Below, piece after piece: positions 1 to 6,982 of a DNA stretch of 7,644 bases. The stretch is taken from NCBI GenBank assembly GCA_905193145.1, contig CAJJNP010000164.1, forward strand, positions 1 to 7,644, in the 5' to 3' direction. How positions within the stretch are numbered: position 1 is the stretch's first letter; each line of letters begins with the position of its first letter. Made by a program: the position numbers and the translations under genes. This stretch comes from an uncultured Odoribacter sp. Lineage in GTDB: Bacteria; Bacteroidota; Bacteroidia; Bacteroidales; Marinifilaceae. The notes beneath the pieces were generated by a model, which worked only from the letters and a program-made list of their open reading frames with translations, did not search any database and was not told where the DNA came from.

Positions 1-2580
1 TGTTGCTGTCCAATAATTGTTTTTAGGTGTTATCCCCACCCTTTTATTCCCCAGCCCATATGAAGCCGGGAAAAATATTGTCCCACCAGACATATCCCAC
101 ATTCCGATTTCTTTCATCCTCCTGCAATAAAAATATCCCCCACCATTACTCAAGAAATCAGACATAAATTTATCCGCATTGATTTTCCTGTCCAGTCCCT
201 GTTCATTCCCATCAAATGTCGTTGCAGAGAATACTCCCGATGCAGGTAGACAATACCCACAAGGAGAAGGATCATAAATGGTCTTATTAACCGATTCATC
301 AATAGGTGTGACGCTTGAAGAAGCACATCCCCAAAGCTGGTGACCCTGCTCCCACGTCCAATTTCTACCTTCAGAACTATATAGTGAAGTGCCATCATGA
401 TAGAACACATGTGGCCTCTTTATTCCCTCAGCAATCGTAGCCAGACCACTCTGAACGACAAATCGGTATCCGTTTGAAGCATAACAGGTTTTTGCAGTCG
501 GAGAAGAAGAACCCATAACGAAGCTTCCCAGCATCGGATCCTTGCGGCCAAACTGGAAATACGGATTATTGCCCTTTTGTATAATCTCATATCTTTTCTG
601 AATTAATGGCACAATTATTGTTTTCCTTGTTCCAGTCTGCGTGAAACGAACAAGTACTTGGCGCTGTTCATAAGTTGTGGTCTCTCCATCACACCAACCT
701 ATGTTCACCGGCATCATCTTATACTCCCTATTATTTCTGCTATATATGGTCTTAATACCATCACCGAGCCTATAGTCAGTAACCCAAATATGCCAACTCC
801 ACATGATTACTCCATTCCTTCTCACTGCCACAATGGCGTTGCCTTGTCGGATTGTCAATCCTTCCACTTTGAACTCCAACCGCATCTTGTCTTGCGAAAG
901 CCGGACTCCAGTCACCAAATCTTTTGCATCCTGCCAAATCAGGATAGCATCTGTAGGAGTGCAATCTAAATTATTATAAATATACGGATTGGAAATCAAT
1001 CTACCGTAATTATTTTTAAAAAAAGAACCTCTATAAGCGGAGGAATTTTCACGTCCTCCCTTGATTCCGTTACCATAAACCAACGGAAGTGAATAAACTC
1101 CCGGAGCGTTTATCAGATAACAGTTTGCCGTATTCTCCACTGTCTCCTTACCCTCACCGTTCGAAAGATTATACGGATTTTCTCCCGTTTGAATATTGAT
1201 ATCTTCTGCCGCTTGCAACAAATTATTGTGCGGATTCTCAATCTTCCCATTTTGGGCATCTACTGTTGCCGTATAACTTTGCGACGGACCACCGTTACCG
1301 CTCTCAATAAAACTCGAAAGCCAGATAGGACGAGAAATAATGCGATAACCTCCACTGCCATCCTCCTCCACAAACTCGGCAGACCAGCTCACATTTACAT
1401 TCTGCAAAGAACCATCTCCACCGGAAACGGTTGCCTGGCTGGTGACCAAATAACTGATACTCCCTCCTTTATAAGTAAAGTTTCCTGGTACTGTTACAGA
1501 AAATTTCGGAACGACCGATATACTTGTCGTGGAAATCCGGTAAGTTATTGTCTTACCCATAGGCCAGATTTTTCCGGCAATAGAGGTTTTCAAAGTACGC
1601 TGCGTTAAAGTAAGCCTATCTGTATAAACAACCTCTATAGATGCATCGGAGGGAAGATGCTGGGGAAGCATCATAAAAGTGCGGCCTCCGCCTGTAATTT
1701 CTTCATCATGCTGCCCACCCACTTCTTTTTTAAGAGTCTGTGAAAAATCTGTCACACCACTGAATTTCTGCCATGAGCCACTCCCCATCCGGTAAACGGC
1801 TTTCCCATACACACCCTTTAATGTAATTTTTGATACAGACCCGGGCAGCATGTCATCACCCGTGACAAATCGTACGGCAGTAAGCGCATGTCCAAAAGTC
1901 AGGGAAGCTGCGGATGATGTATTTCCCGGCATATCTCCGGAAACAGCAACCAGTAAGTCTTTCTGATTCAAGACTTCTGCCGGAACAGAATAAGTGATTT
2001 CCGGCGTTCCCGCCACACTCTTGTCGGACAGGGCAACCCCTTCCGAGTTATATGGGGCATATGCAAAAAAACGTACATTACGACCGCCACCCGGCCAATG
2101 ATAAGTGGTTGTCCAGGAAGAGGCTTTCGTAACCTTGACATTATACATATAATCCGACAAACACGAATGCTCATCCCATGCACCCGAATACACGGAAGCC
2201 AATACTCCGAATGATTCGTAGAAGTCCGTTTCTACGACAGGCGCAGCCCGAGTAGAAAGTTGCTCGTTCCTGCCGGCACTCTCAGACTGGAAAGCATGCA
2301 GGTAAAGCTCTTCCCCACCGTCTTCCGCCTGTAAAGGAAACACTCCCAAGAGGGAATCCTCCTCCATCGTGCAGGCATATCCTTCTCCTCTGTCCGCACG
2401 AGTACCCGGCAGTTCCAGAGTATCGGATGGAGAGAAGCTGATTTTAGAACAGGAGTAAATGGTTTCCACCATCTCATCCTGACACGATTCAACGAGCGTC
2501 ATTGCAATCGGCAACATCACTATCACGCCTTTCCTCCAAGCAGTACTCCTGAAAAAACAGTATAGATTATTCATATTCAT
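1..2580 (-). CDS. Large modular fimbrillin-family lipoprotein with FISUMP-like C-terminus, probable pilus tip/adhesin (3' end outside window)
   Basis: Reading the minus strand from ATG at 2580 gives 860 codons with no stop; the frame runs off the left edge. A second ATG lies two codons in (2574). The N-terminus is a lipoprotein signal (basic R16-K17, hydrophobic 19-30, then VESC with Cys33). Residues about 55-350 look like a fimbrillin (Mfa_like/PF13149) domain: GTRA at 59-62, YHWPGGGRNVRFFAYAP at 160-176, FGHALTAVRF near 229-238, MLPQHLP near 304-310 and IWPMGKTITYRI near 338-348. Residues about 352-470 resemble an Ig/BACON-like beta domain with a late IWLSSFIESG. Then come TANCYLINAPG (484-494), a segment ending WSWHIWVTDY (about 594-603), and a FISUMP/Fib_succ_major-like part with TIYDPSPCGYCLPA (767-780) and NNYWTAT at the window edge. 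Last gene seen of the pilus operon, 82 bp after the stalk gene. Size and architecture suggest a tip or adhesin, which is inference. Probably fewer than 100 residues are missing. Confidence 0.87.
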   Translation of the reverse strand, partial: MNMNNLYCFFRSTAWRKGVIVMLPIAMTLVESCQDEMVETIYSCSKISFSPSDTLELPGTRADRGEGYACTMEEDSLLGVFPLQAEDGGEELYLHAFQSESAGRNEQLSTRAAPVVETDFYESFGVLASVYSGAWDEHSCLSDYMYNVKVTKASSWTTTYHWPGGGRNVRFFAYAPYNSEGVALSDKSVAGTPEITYSVPAEVLNQKDLLVAVSGDMPGNTSSAASLTFGHALTAVRFVTGDDMLPGSVSKITLKGVYGKAVYRMGSGSWQKFSGVTDFSQTLKKEVGGQHDEEITGGGRTFMMLPQHLPSDASIEVVYTDRLTLTQRTLKTSIAGKIWPMGKTITYRISTTSISVVPKFSVTVPGNFTYKGGSISYLVTSQATVSGGDGSLQNVNVSWSAEFVEEDGSGGYRIISRPIWLSSFIESGNGGPSQSYTATVDAQNGKIENPHNNLLQAAEDINIQTGENPYNLSNGEGKETVENTANCYLINAPGVYSLPLVYGNGIKGGRENSSAYRGSFFKNNYGRLISNPYIYNNLDCTPTDAILIWQDAKDLVTGVRLSQDKMRLEFKVEGLTIRQGNAIVAVRRNGVIMWSWHIWVTDYRLGDGIKTIYSRNNREYKMMPVNIGWCDGETTTYEQRQVLVRFTQTGTRKTIIVPLIQKRYEIIQKGNNPYFQFGRKDPMLGSFVMGSSSPTAKTCYASNGYRFVVQSGLATIAEGIKRPHVFYHDGTSLYSSEGRNWTWEQGHQLWGCASSSVTPIDESVNKTIYDPSPCGYCLPASGVFSATTFDGNEQGLDRKINADKFMSDFLSNGGGYFYCRRMKEIGMWDMSGGTIFFPASYGLGNKRVGITPKNNYWTAT

Positions 2581-2626
2581 CGTATCTTTTTCTTTGTATG
2601 CAACTATTTTCATGCATTCTGGCAGT

Positions 2627-2657
2627 CAGTTGCCCCTATTCAGAATAGGGGCAACTG
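2627..2657 (-). promoter_or_regulatory. Strong intercistronic hairpin between stalk and tip genes
   Basis: Arms 2627-2641 and 2643-2657 are perfectly complementary over 15 bp (core AGTTGCCCCTATTC / GAATAGGGGCAACT) around a single central base, so in RNA a few central pairs would open into the loop. It begins about 5 nt after the stalk stop codon. On the minus strand no U-run follows (ACTGCCAG...), so it is not a classic intrinsic terminator in the operon direction. On the plus strand it is followed by CTTTTCT, a poor tail. Likely roles are partial termination, 3'-end stabilisation of the upstream mRNA, or an RNA processing point, each of which would make the stalk more abundant than the tip. 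Confidence 0.7.
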
Positions 2658-2662
2658 CTTTT

Positions 2663-3724
2663 CTACATACTAATATCTTTCGGGCTTTCTTCCCATGAGC
2701 TCACATTCACAGTAAATTTGATAACACCTCCCAATACATCATCCCCAGGATTGTAATGATCTTCAGTATTTGACGGGTCCACTACTTTCTCGGGATCTAC
2801 CTTACCTGCCCCATTGGAGAAGTCCAATGTATAAACATATTTCTTGCCTGCTTCCCAATCCGTATCTATAGGAACTGCCACCCAATCATATTCAAGAGTA
2901 CCCATAGGATACACACGAGCACCTGCTTGTGTATTAATCTGTACTTTAACAGCCAGATAGGCTCCCAAGGCTACATTCGATTTGTCTGTTTCAACCTCCC
3001 ATTTAACTAGCTGCTGGGGAATTAACATTGCATTATCACCTTCCGCTTTCATAATGGAAACAGGCGTACCTGTCAATGTCTGTTCGTTATCACAGAGAGC
3101 CTCATAATTGGTCTTCTCAGAGCCCAAAATCCAAGTTGTTTGTTCAAAATCAAACGTTCCTTTGGATTTCGGCTGTCCGATACGCACCCCCTGCACCTTA
3201 TACGTGTAACCCGTGTTTGTATTTTTAGCCTTAACCTCAATCTGCACAAGCCGGTGTTGAAATCCCAAAGCAACTCCTGCCGCTGCATTTGTCTTATTAC
3301 CGGTTGCCTTAATCGTAACAAAATCTTTCTGTTGGGTAATATCGGCTTTTGGTGAAAAATCTTTAAGTTGCTTGTTAGCGGAAGTGATTTCTAAAGTACC
3401 TCCGAGCTCTGACATGGAAGGCCAATAAGCATAAAATATCAGATTACTTCCGTCTCCCGGCCAATGATAAGCGGGAGTGGAAACAAAAAATGACGATCCA
3501 CTTTCCTTCTCGAATAGCTGATTGGAAAAAAGGTTCTCATTGCGTACGTTCAGAGCCGTTACATAAATTTGATTCATTGTTGCTGTTGTCATTTCCGAGG
3601 CTCGGGTTCCCATTGCAGCTCGGAAATCAATAGCTCTTCCATTATTGATCTCTGTCTGTTCGTCTTTCGAACAAGACATCATGGCAATTGCAACCAAAGT
3701 TGTTAAAAATAGTTGTTTTCTCAT
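2663..3724 (-). CDS. Fimbrillin family lipoprotein, probable major (stalk) pilin
   Basis: A 353-residue fimbrillin (Mfa_like/FimA-type, PF13149-like) expected to be exported, lipidated and polymerised as the shaft of a type V pilus. The signal peptide has basic R2-K3, a hydrophobic stretch 5-15 and lipobox MMSC with Cys18. A GTRA site (R41-A42) lies where FimA-type pilins are cut by an arginine-specific protease. Family hallmarks are YHWPGDGSNLIFYAYWP (86-102), GFQHRLVQIEV (154-164), MLIPQQL (233-239), YPMGTLEY (272-279) and WEAGKKYVYTLDF (290-302). The C-terminal strand VSSWEESPKDISM may be the donor strand. Length is ordinary for the family. It lies 36 bp after the anchor gene, with an AT-rich leader and no Shine-Dalgarno, and is followed at once by the hairpin at 2627-2657. 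Family certain; stalk role inferred from size, single domain and position. Confidence 0.92.
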   Translation of the reverse strand: MRKQLFLTTLVAIAMMSCSKDEQTEINNGRAIDFRAAMGTRASEMTTATMNQIYVTALNVRNENLFSNQLFEKESGSSFFVSTPAYHWPGDGSNLIFYAYWPSMSELGGTLEITSANKQLKDFSPKADITQQKDFVTIKATGNKTNAAAGVALGFQHRLVQIEVKAKNTNTGYTYKVQGVRIGQPKSKGTFDFEQTTWILGSEKTNYEALCDNEQTLTGTPVSIMKAEGDNAMLIPQQLVKWEVETDKSNVALGAYLAVKVQINTQAGARVYPMGTLEYDWVAVPIDTDWEAGKKYVYTLDFSNGAGKVDPEKVVDPSNTEDHYNPGDDVLGGVIKFTVNVSSWEESPKDISM

Positions 3725-3760
3725 AGGTAATAAAATTTAATTGTTAAATAAAATTGACTA

Positions 3761-4690
3761 CTACATCTCTATATCTCTTTCTTCCGTTTTCCAATCATCG
3801 ACAGACGGACGAAAGCCACCTCCGTTAGTAATGGGTTTCGGCACAGGAAGTCCGTCCACCCGAATATACACATTACGGGAATCAGGAGCCTTATGAACCT
3901 GTTCTGTCACATCATACTTATACTCCCACACACTTCCATCAGACAAAACCGTCTGAATCGTCAGCCAATGCATGCCATACTTCGAATGGCATTGTCCGAA
4001 GGTGAGCAGCTCTCCTGTGACAACTGTTTTGTCATCAGAAATGACTCCGTCAAAAGGTATTGTAACCCGCTCATCCGTTGTTTCGGTCCTGCCGGCAAAC
4101 AACCCGCTTGCCAGACTTGACAACATACCGCCCACTCCTGACACATATTTCAGGTTTTCGGCATTGCGGACCTCTATCGTATAATGGCATACTGACACTT
4201 TCGGATACAGTGTGATTGTCCGCAACGACTCTCTATTCAACTCCACACGCTCCAGATAATCACTCCAGATCATATCAGGCGGCAACATGACAGGCTCGGC
4301 TCCAGCCTCCGGAATATTCTTCATAAAAGCATAACCGGAAGCCCAAGTCGCCTCCTGTGTCGTTACACAGAAAGTCTCTCTTTTCTTTGCACCCCGATAG
4401 CGGATATTTTCCGTATCGCTATTCAGACACACCACACTGTACGATCCGGCAGGAGCCCGGAAAGTACCCCCTTTACGATCCGTAAAATCATAACGCAGCA
4501 CATCGCCTCCTCCGACAGGAAACAAATAAAGCGACATGGATGCCGGATTGGCATCCAGTGCCATCCTCCAATCGAACACCACCCTTGCATCCATCTCATA
4601 AGGCAAACCGTTATAAAGTTCTTTATGCTCACAGGCAAGCATGACCGAAAGCATCATGACGGAAACAATTACCGACAAGTATCTTTTCAT
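3761..4690 (-). CDS. DUF5119/Mfa2-FimB-like lipoprotein, probable pilus anchor
   Basis: A 309-residue lipoprotein: signal segment 1-19 with lipobox MLAC (Cys20), followed by acidic EHKEL. The early block VVFDWRMALDANPASMSLYLFP (37-58, with its DANP core) and CLNSDTENIRYRG (88-100) are what I recall of the FimB/Mfa2-related family DUF5119 (PF17145), and GMLSSLASGLFAG (188-200) sits where such proteins have a conserved loop. In the known type V pili, FimB/Mfa2 is the lipid-anchored base that ends assembly and holds the pilus on the outer membrane. Unlike the two fimbrillins here it lacks a GTRA site near the N-terminus, consistent with keeping its lipid. Its C-terminus (VDDW...DIEM) matches that of the stalk pilin in spacing. 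The start codon overlaps the previous stop as ATGA and has a strong AGGAGG. Exact family name is from memory; anchor role is inference. Confidence 0.85.
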   Translation of the reverse strand: MKRYLSVIVSVMMLSVMLACEHKELYNGLPYEMDARVVFDWRMALDANPASMSLYLFPVGGGDVLRYDFTDRKGGTFRAPAGSYSVVCLNSDTENIRYRGAKKRETFCVTTQEATWASGYAFMKNIPEAGAEPVMLPPDMIWSDYLERVELNRESLRTITLYPKVSVCHYTIEVRNAENLKYVSGVGGMLSSLASGLFAGRTETTDERVTIPFDGVISDDKTVVTGELLTFGQCHSKYGMHWLTIQTVLSDGSVWEYKYDVTEQVHKAPDSRNVYIRVDGLPVPKPITNGGGFRPSVDDWKTEERDIEM

Positions 4691-5997
4691 TTTCTGCCTC
4701 CTTTCCCGTTAAAATTACCTTTCCCGACTAACCACACAAGTGAGATTTCCGCCTTTGTAAGACCAAACCAATGACGCCGGCAAGTCTCTTTCCAGACATA
4801 ATACCCATCTTCCGGGTCATATTTGTGATACTCCCCGCCCCAATAACCGGCTCCAACAACAAAGTCAAGGTTCAAACGATGCCCAACAGGCAGAGAATAG
4901 CCATACTCCATCCCAACCGCATAATTCATCTTATTCCAAAGCATACCGCCCGGCATACCGCCGATATATCCCCGACCGCCCACCTCGTAATCATAAGTGA
5001 AGGCTTGCGAGTAAACACCGAGATGATGTCCGGTAAGCGGTTTCTGAGCGGCACGGGAACCGAAATATTTTCTAAGGACCAGCTCGCCCCCATAAATACG
5101 CCAATAATAATGACGCCTATCATTTTTCCACCAGGCATACATCCAACTGCCTCCTGCCGACCAGCCCTTTCCCAGATAAAACTCCACACCCAGATTCGGG
5201 ACAAGGGCAACACAATAGAGCAGATTGGTTTTCAGCCCGATATAAACAGGCCTGCCACCTATAGCCCTGACAGGCTTCATCGGAAGCGAAGAAGGGACAG
5301 TACCTGACAAATCGCTAAAGAGATTTTGGAAAATGGGAATTCTTGTTACCGGTTCCGACCTTCCGGCCGAACAGGGTTCATAAACGAAAAGAATCTCCGC
5401 CCTGCGTAGATCAGGAAAGAAAAACTTTTCCATATATTGCCAGGCCTGTCCTCCATACAAACGCTTCAAACGACTTTTACGGTTGCCTGCCGCCGTTTCG
5501 CCACGAACAGTCTCCTCCGGAGTACTGTATAATATATCCAGCACTTCTTCGCGATAAGGCATATCCGACAAAGCAACCAGCCTTGTCAACCCCACCCAGT
5601 CCACCCCCACAGACACCGTCTCAAAAGAGACAGATTTCTGCCCAAGCCGTTTTTTCATATATGCAAGCACCGTCATGCCCCGACGAACGGAAAGACGTTT
5701 GTTAAGTTCCGGATTTCCTTCCGGAGAAGCCCCTGAAACAATTCGAATCAGGCACATGCGCCAAGCCGAATCACGAGAAAGCAAAGCCACACGCTCCAAT
5801 AAAGAATCAATGCGGTATTCATTATTCCGAAAAGAGGGGGAAAACGTGGAATAGCCCTGACGAAAATAAAACTCCACTCGCGCCGTATCATCTCCTGCTG
5901 CCGGCATTCCGACGGATATTTCCTGTTGAGCCTGACAAACGGTGCCAAGATACAAGTGAAACAATAAAAATAATAAAAACAACAATTTTTTATCCAT
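4687..5997 (-). CDS. OmpA-like N-terminal region plus DUF3575 outer-membrane protein
   Basis: First gene of the pilus operon, 436 residues. Residues 1-23 are a Sec signal peptide (MDKK, long Leu/Phe stretch, cleavage after VCQA). Residues about 41-207 resemble an OmpA-C/peptidoglycan-associated fold: VEFYFRQGYSTFSPSFRNNE (41-60), then GASPEGNPELNKRLSVRRG (89-107), the usual helix-forming stretch after an SPEG turn. Residues about 245-427 fit DUF3575 (PF12099): IGLKTNLLYCVALVPNLGVE (253-272), GWSAGGSWMYAWWKND (278-293), GGELVLRKYFGSR (303-315), then alternating aromatic strands ending AEISLVWLV (416-424), suggesting a small outer-membrane beta-barrel. DUF3575 proteins often sit beside fimbrillin genes in Bacteroides; a biochemical role is not known to me. 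Likely a cell-wall-linked membrane scaffold for pilus biogenesis (inference). The leader is AT-rich with no Shine-Dalgarno. Confidence 0.87.
   Translation of the reverse strand: MDKKLLFLLFLLFHLYLGTVCQAQQEISVGMPAAGDDTARVEFYFRQGYSTFSPSFRNNEYRIDSLLERVALLSRDSAWRMCLIRIVSGASPEGNPELNKRLSVRRGMTVLAYMKKRLGQKSVSFETVSVGVDWVGLTRLVALSDMPYREEVLDILYSTPEETVRGETAAGNRKSRLKRLYGGQAWQYMEKFFFPDLRRAEILFVYEPCSAGRSEPVTRIPIFQNLFSDLSGTVPSSLPMKPVRAIGGRPVYIGLKTNLLYCVALVPNLGVEFYLGKGWSAGGSWMYAWWKNDRRHYYWRIYGGELVLRKYFGSRAAQKPLTGHHLGVYSQAFTYDYEVGGRGYIGGMPGGMLWNKMNYAVGMEYGYSLPVGHRLNLDFVVGAGYWGGEYHKYDPEDGYYVWKETCRRHWFGLTKAEISLVWLVGKGNFNGKGGRK
4697..4704 (-). promoter_or_regulatory. Strong Shine-Dalgarno for the anchor gene
   Basis: The minus strand reads AAAGGAGG, then CAGAAA, then ATG (4690), giving a perfect AGGAGG at 6-nt spacing inside the 3' end of the upstream gene. 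The other starts in this window have AT-rich leaders without such a motif, as is usual in Bacteroidota. It fixes the start codon and, with the ATGA overlap, points to coupled translation. Confidence 0.7.
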
Positions 5998-6072
5998 GCG
6001 ACTATATTATTTATATCGTATTTTAAAAAATATATTTACACTATAAAATATATATCTACTTCTTTCTTGCGT

Positions 6073-6102
6073 CAAAATTATCTCTATTATTTTAGATACA
6101 AA
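6073..6102 (-). promoter_or_regulatory. Candidate main promoter of the pilus operon
   Basis: On the minus strand a TTTG (6102-6099) is followed after 18 nt by TAATTTTG (6080-6073), a full match to the Bacteroides -33 TTTG / -7 TAnnTTTG pattern. Transcription would start near 6066, leaving a leader of roughly 70 nt before the ATG at 5997. The repeat array at 6123-6204 begins about 20 bp upstream of the -33 box, where an activator would sit. Spacing is slightly short, so this is the best candidate rather than a certainty. Confidence 0.5.
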
Positions 6103-6122
6103 AAATATTTTTTAAATACTTT

Positions 6123-6204
6123 ATACTTATAAGTACTTAAAATTTAAATCAAATATACTTAATAGTACTTTGTATAGACAATACATATACTTATATACAC
6201 TTAA
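6123..6204. repeat. Three 18-bp elements at exact 32-bp period: probable operator array
   Basis: ATACTTATAAGTACTTAA (6123-6140), ATACTTAATAGTACTTTG (6155-6172) and ATACTTATATACACTTAA (6187-6204) start exactly 32 bp apart. Copy 2 matches copy 1 at 14 of 18 positions and copy 3 matches it at 15 of 18, while the 14-bp spacers are not conserved. Copies 1 and 2 each contain two TACTT half-sites 10 bp apart, and copy 1 contains the perfect 12-bp palindrome TACTTATAAGTA. TACTT starts at 6124, 6134, 6156, 6166, 6188 and 6231, all near multiples of one helical turn, so bound proteins would lie on one DNA face. Position between divergent genes suggests it binds the neighbouring LuxR-type regulator. Confidence 0.6.
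6150..6182 (-). promoter_or_regulatory. Alternative upstream promoter for the pilus operon
   Basis: The minus strand has a perfect TATATTTG (6157-6150), with ATTG (6182-6179) 21 nt upstream. Start would be near 6142, with a leader of about 145 nt. It lies inside the repeat array, so binding there would repress it. In such AT-rich DNA a -7 match alone is weak evidence. Confidence 0.3.
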
Positions 6205-6210
6205 ATTTAT

Positions 6211-6218
6211 TATATTTG
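6211..6218 (+). promoter_or_regulatory. Candidate -7 box of the regulator promoter
   Basis: TATATTTG matches TAnnTTTG exactly and lies about 55 nt before the regulator ATG. No TTTG is found 18-21 nt upstream. Instead the third copy of the array (6187-6204) occupies the -33 region. That suggests a promoter dependent on, or blocked by, the array-binding protein, that is autoregulation. Confidence 0.45.
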
Positions 6219-6225
6219 CATCCAC

Positions 6226-6235
6226 AAGTATACTT
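6226..6235. promoter_or_regulatory. Perfect palindrome AAGTATACTT downstream of the regulator -7 box
   Basis: A perfect 10-bp palindrome built from the same AAGTA/TACTT half-site as the array. It sits at about the transcription start of the regulator, where a bound protein would block initiation or early elongation. Its TACTT half lies 43 bp after that of array copy 3, about four helical turns. Confidence 0.4.
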
Positions 6236-6982
6236 AAATATGATTAAACCAGTATTTTCATCAGATATATAACATGAAAAGCATCTACAACATACTAATA
6301 TCCAATTCAATAGAGCAAGGGACACTAATAGAGTACCAACAAAAACGTGTATTTCATGTTTTCTTAATCCTGCTTGCCTTGTGTATACCGGCATACACTT
6401 TCACAATATCCTTTCCAGATAAGTTATATTATTATTTCAACGGCACTCTTTTTATTTTATCGCTGCTGTTCACCATCGCTTATTTTACAAAAAAAATAAA
6501 GTTGAACACCGCCTTTTATTTTATCCTGATTTCCGTGCATATCGAAATGGGGGTGGAAATCATCTACTGCTCCACAATTGACGAATACCCGTACCAAAGG
6601 CTGCTAATCATGGGCAATATCATTTTATCCGTCCTGTTTACCATGTTTTCCCTCTGTGCTTATATGAGCAGGACCACCGTTCAGGTGTCAATCATTGCAG
6701 TCTTATCATATATTACCTGTGTATTTATCACCAACGGTCCCTTTCTTACAAACTACCTCCCAATCATTATCATCATCTTCACCGTAAAATCCCTGTTCGG
6801 CAGATTATTACACAAAAACATCAGTTGTCTCCAACAAGAAAACAACATGCTGAAAAAAGATGAAACCATGTTGATAAAAGCTCTTCAGGTCAGCAGAGAC
6901 GAATTGTTTGCCCTTGCAAAACTGATAAACAAAGAGCCTCCCACCGACAACATCAATTCATTGCTTGACATTATCGGCGAAA

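Noticed and set aside
1189..1608. 139-codon plus-strand frame
   Set aside because: It is antisense to the Ig-like part of the large fimbrillin, which runs unbroken for 860 codons; there is no start signal or domain.
2627..2657. Hairpin as a classic Rho-independent terminator ending the operon
   Set aside because: No U-run follows it on the transcribed strand, and the downstream gene is a pilus lipoprotein with no evident promoter of its own in the 82-bp gap.
4771..5307. 178-codon open frame on the plus strand
   Set aside because: It lies wholly inside the DUF3575 gene on the other strand, whose translation is clearly protein-like with signal peptide and beta-barrel pattern; the opposite frame has no recognisable features.
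6123..6204. 32-bp periodicity suggesting a CRISPR array
   Set aside because: Conserved parts are only 18 bp and imperfect, spacers are 14 bp and AT-rich, and the position between divergent promoters fits operators much better.
6150..6218. CAAATATA / TATATTTG inverted pair as recombination sites of an invertible promoter
   Set aside because: Only 8 bp match, both are explained as -7 boxes, and no recombinase gene or longer inverted repeat is present in the window.
6240..6272. Ten-codon leader frame (MIKPVFSSDI) ending just before the regulator ATG
   Set aside because: There is no ribosome-binding site, regulatory codon run or attenuator hairpin; too short to separate from chance in AT-rich DNA.
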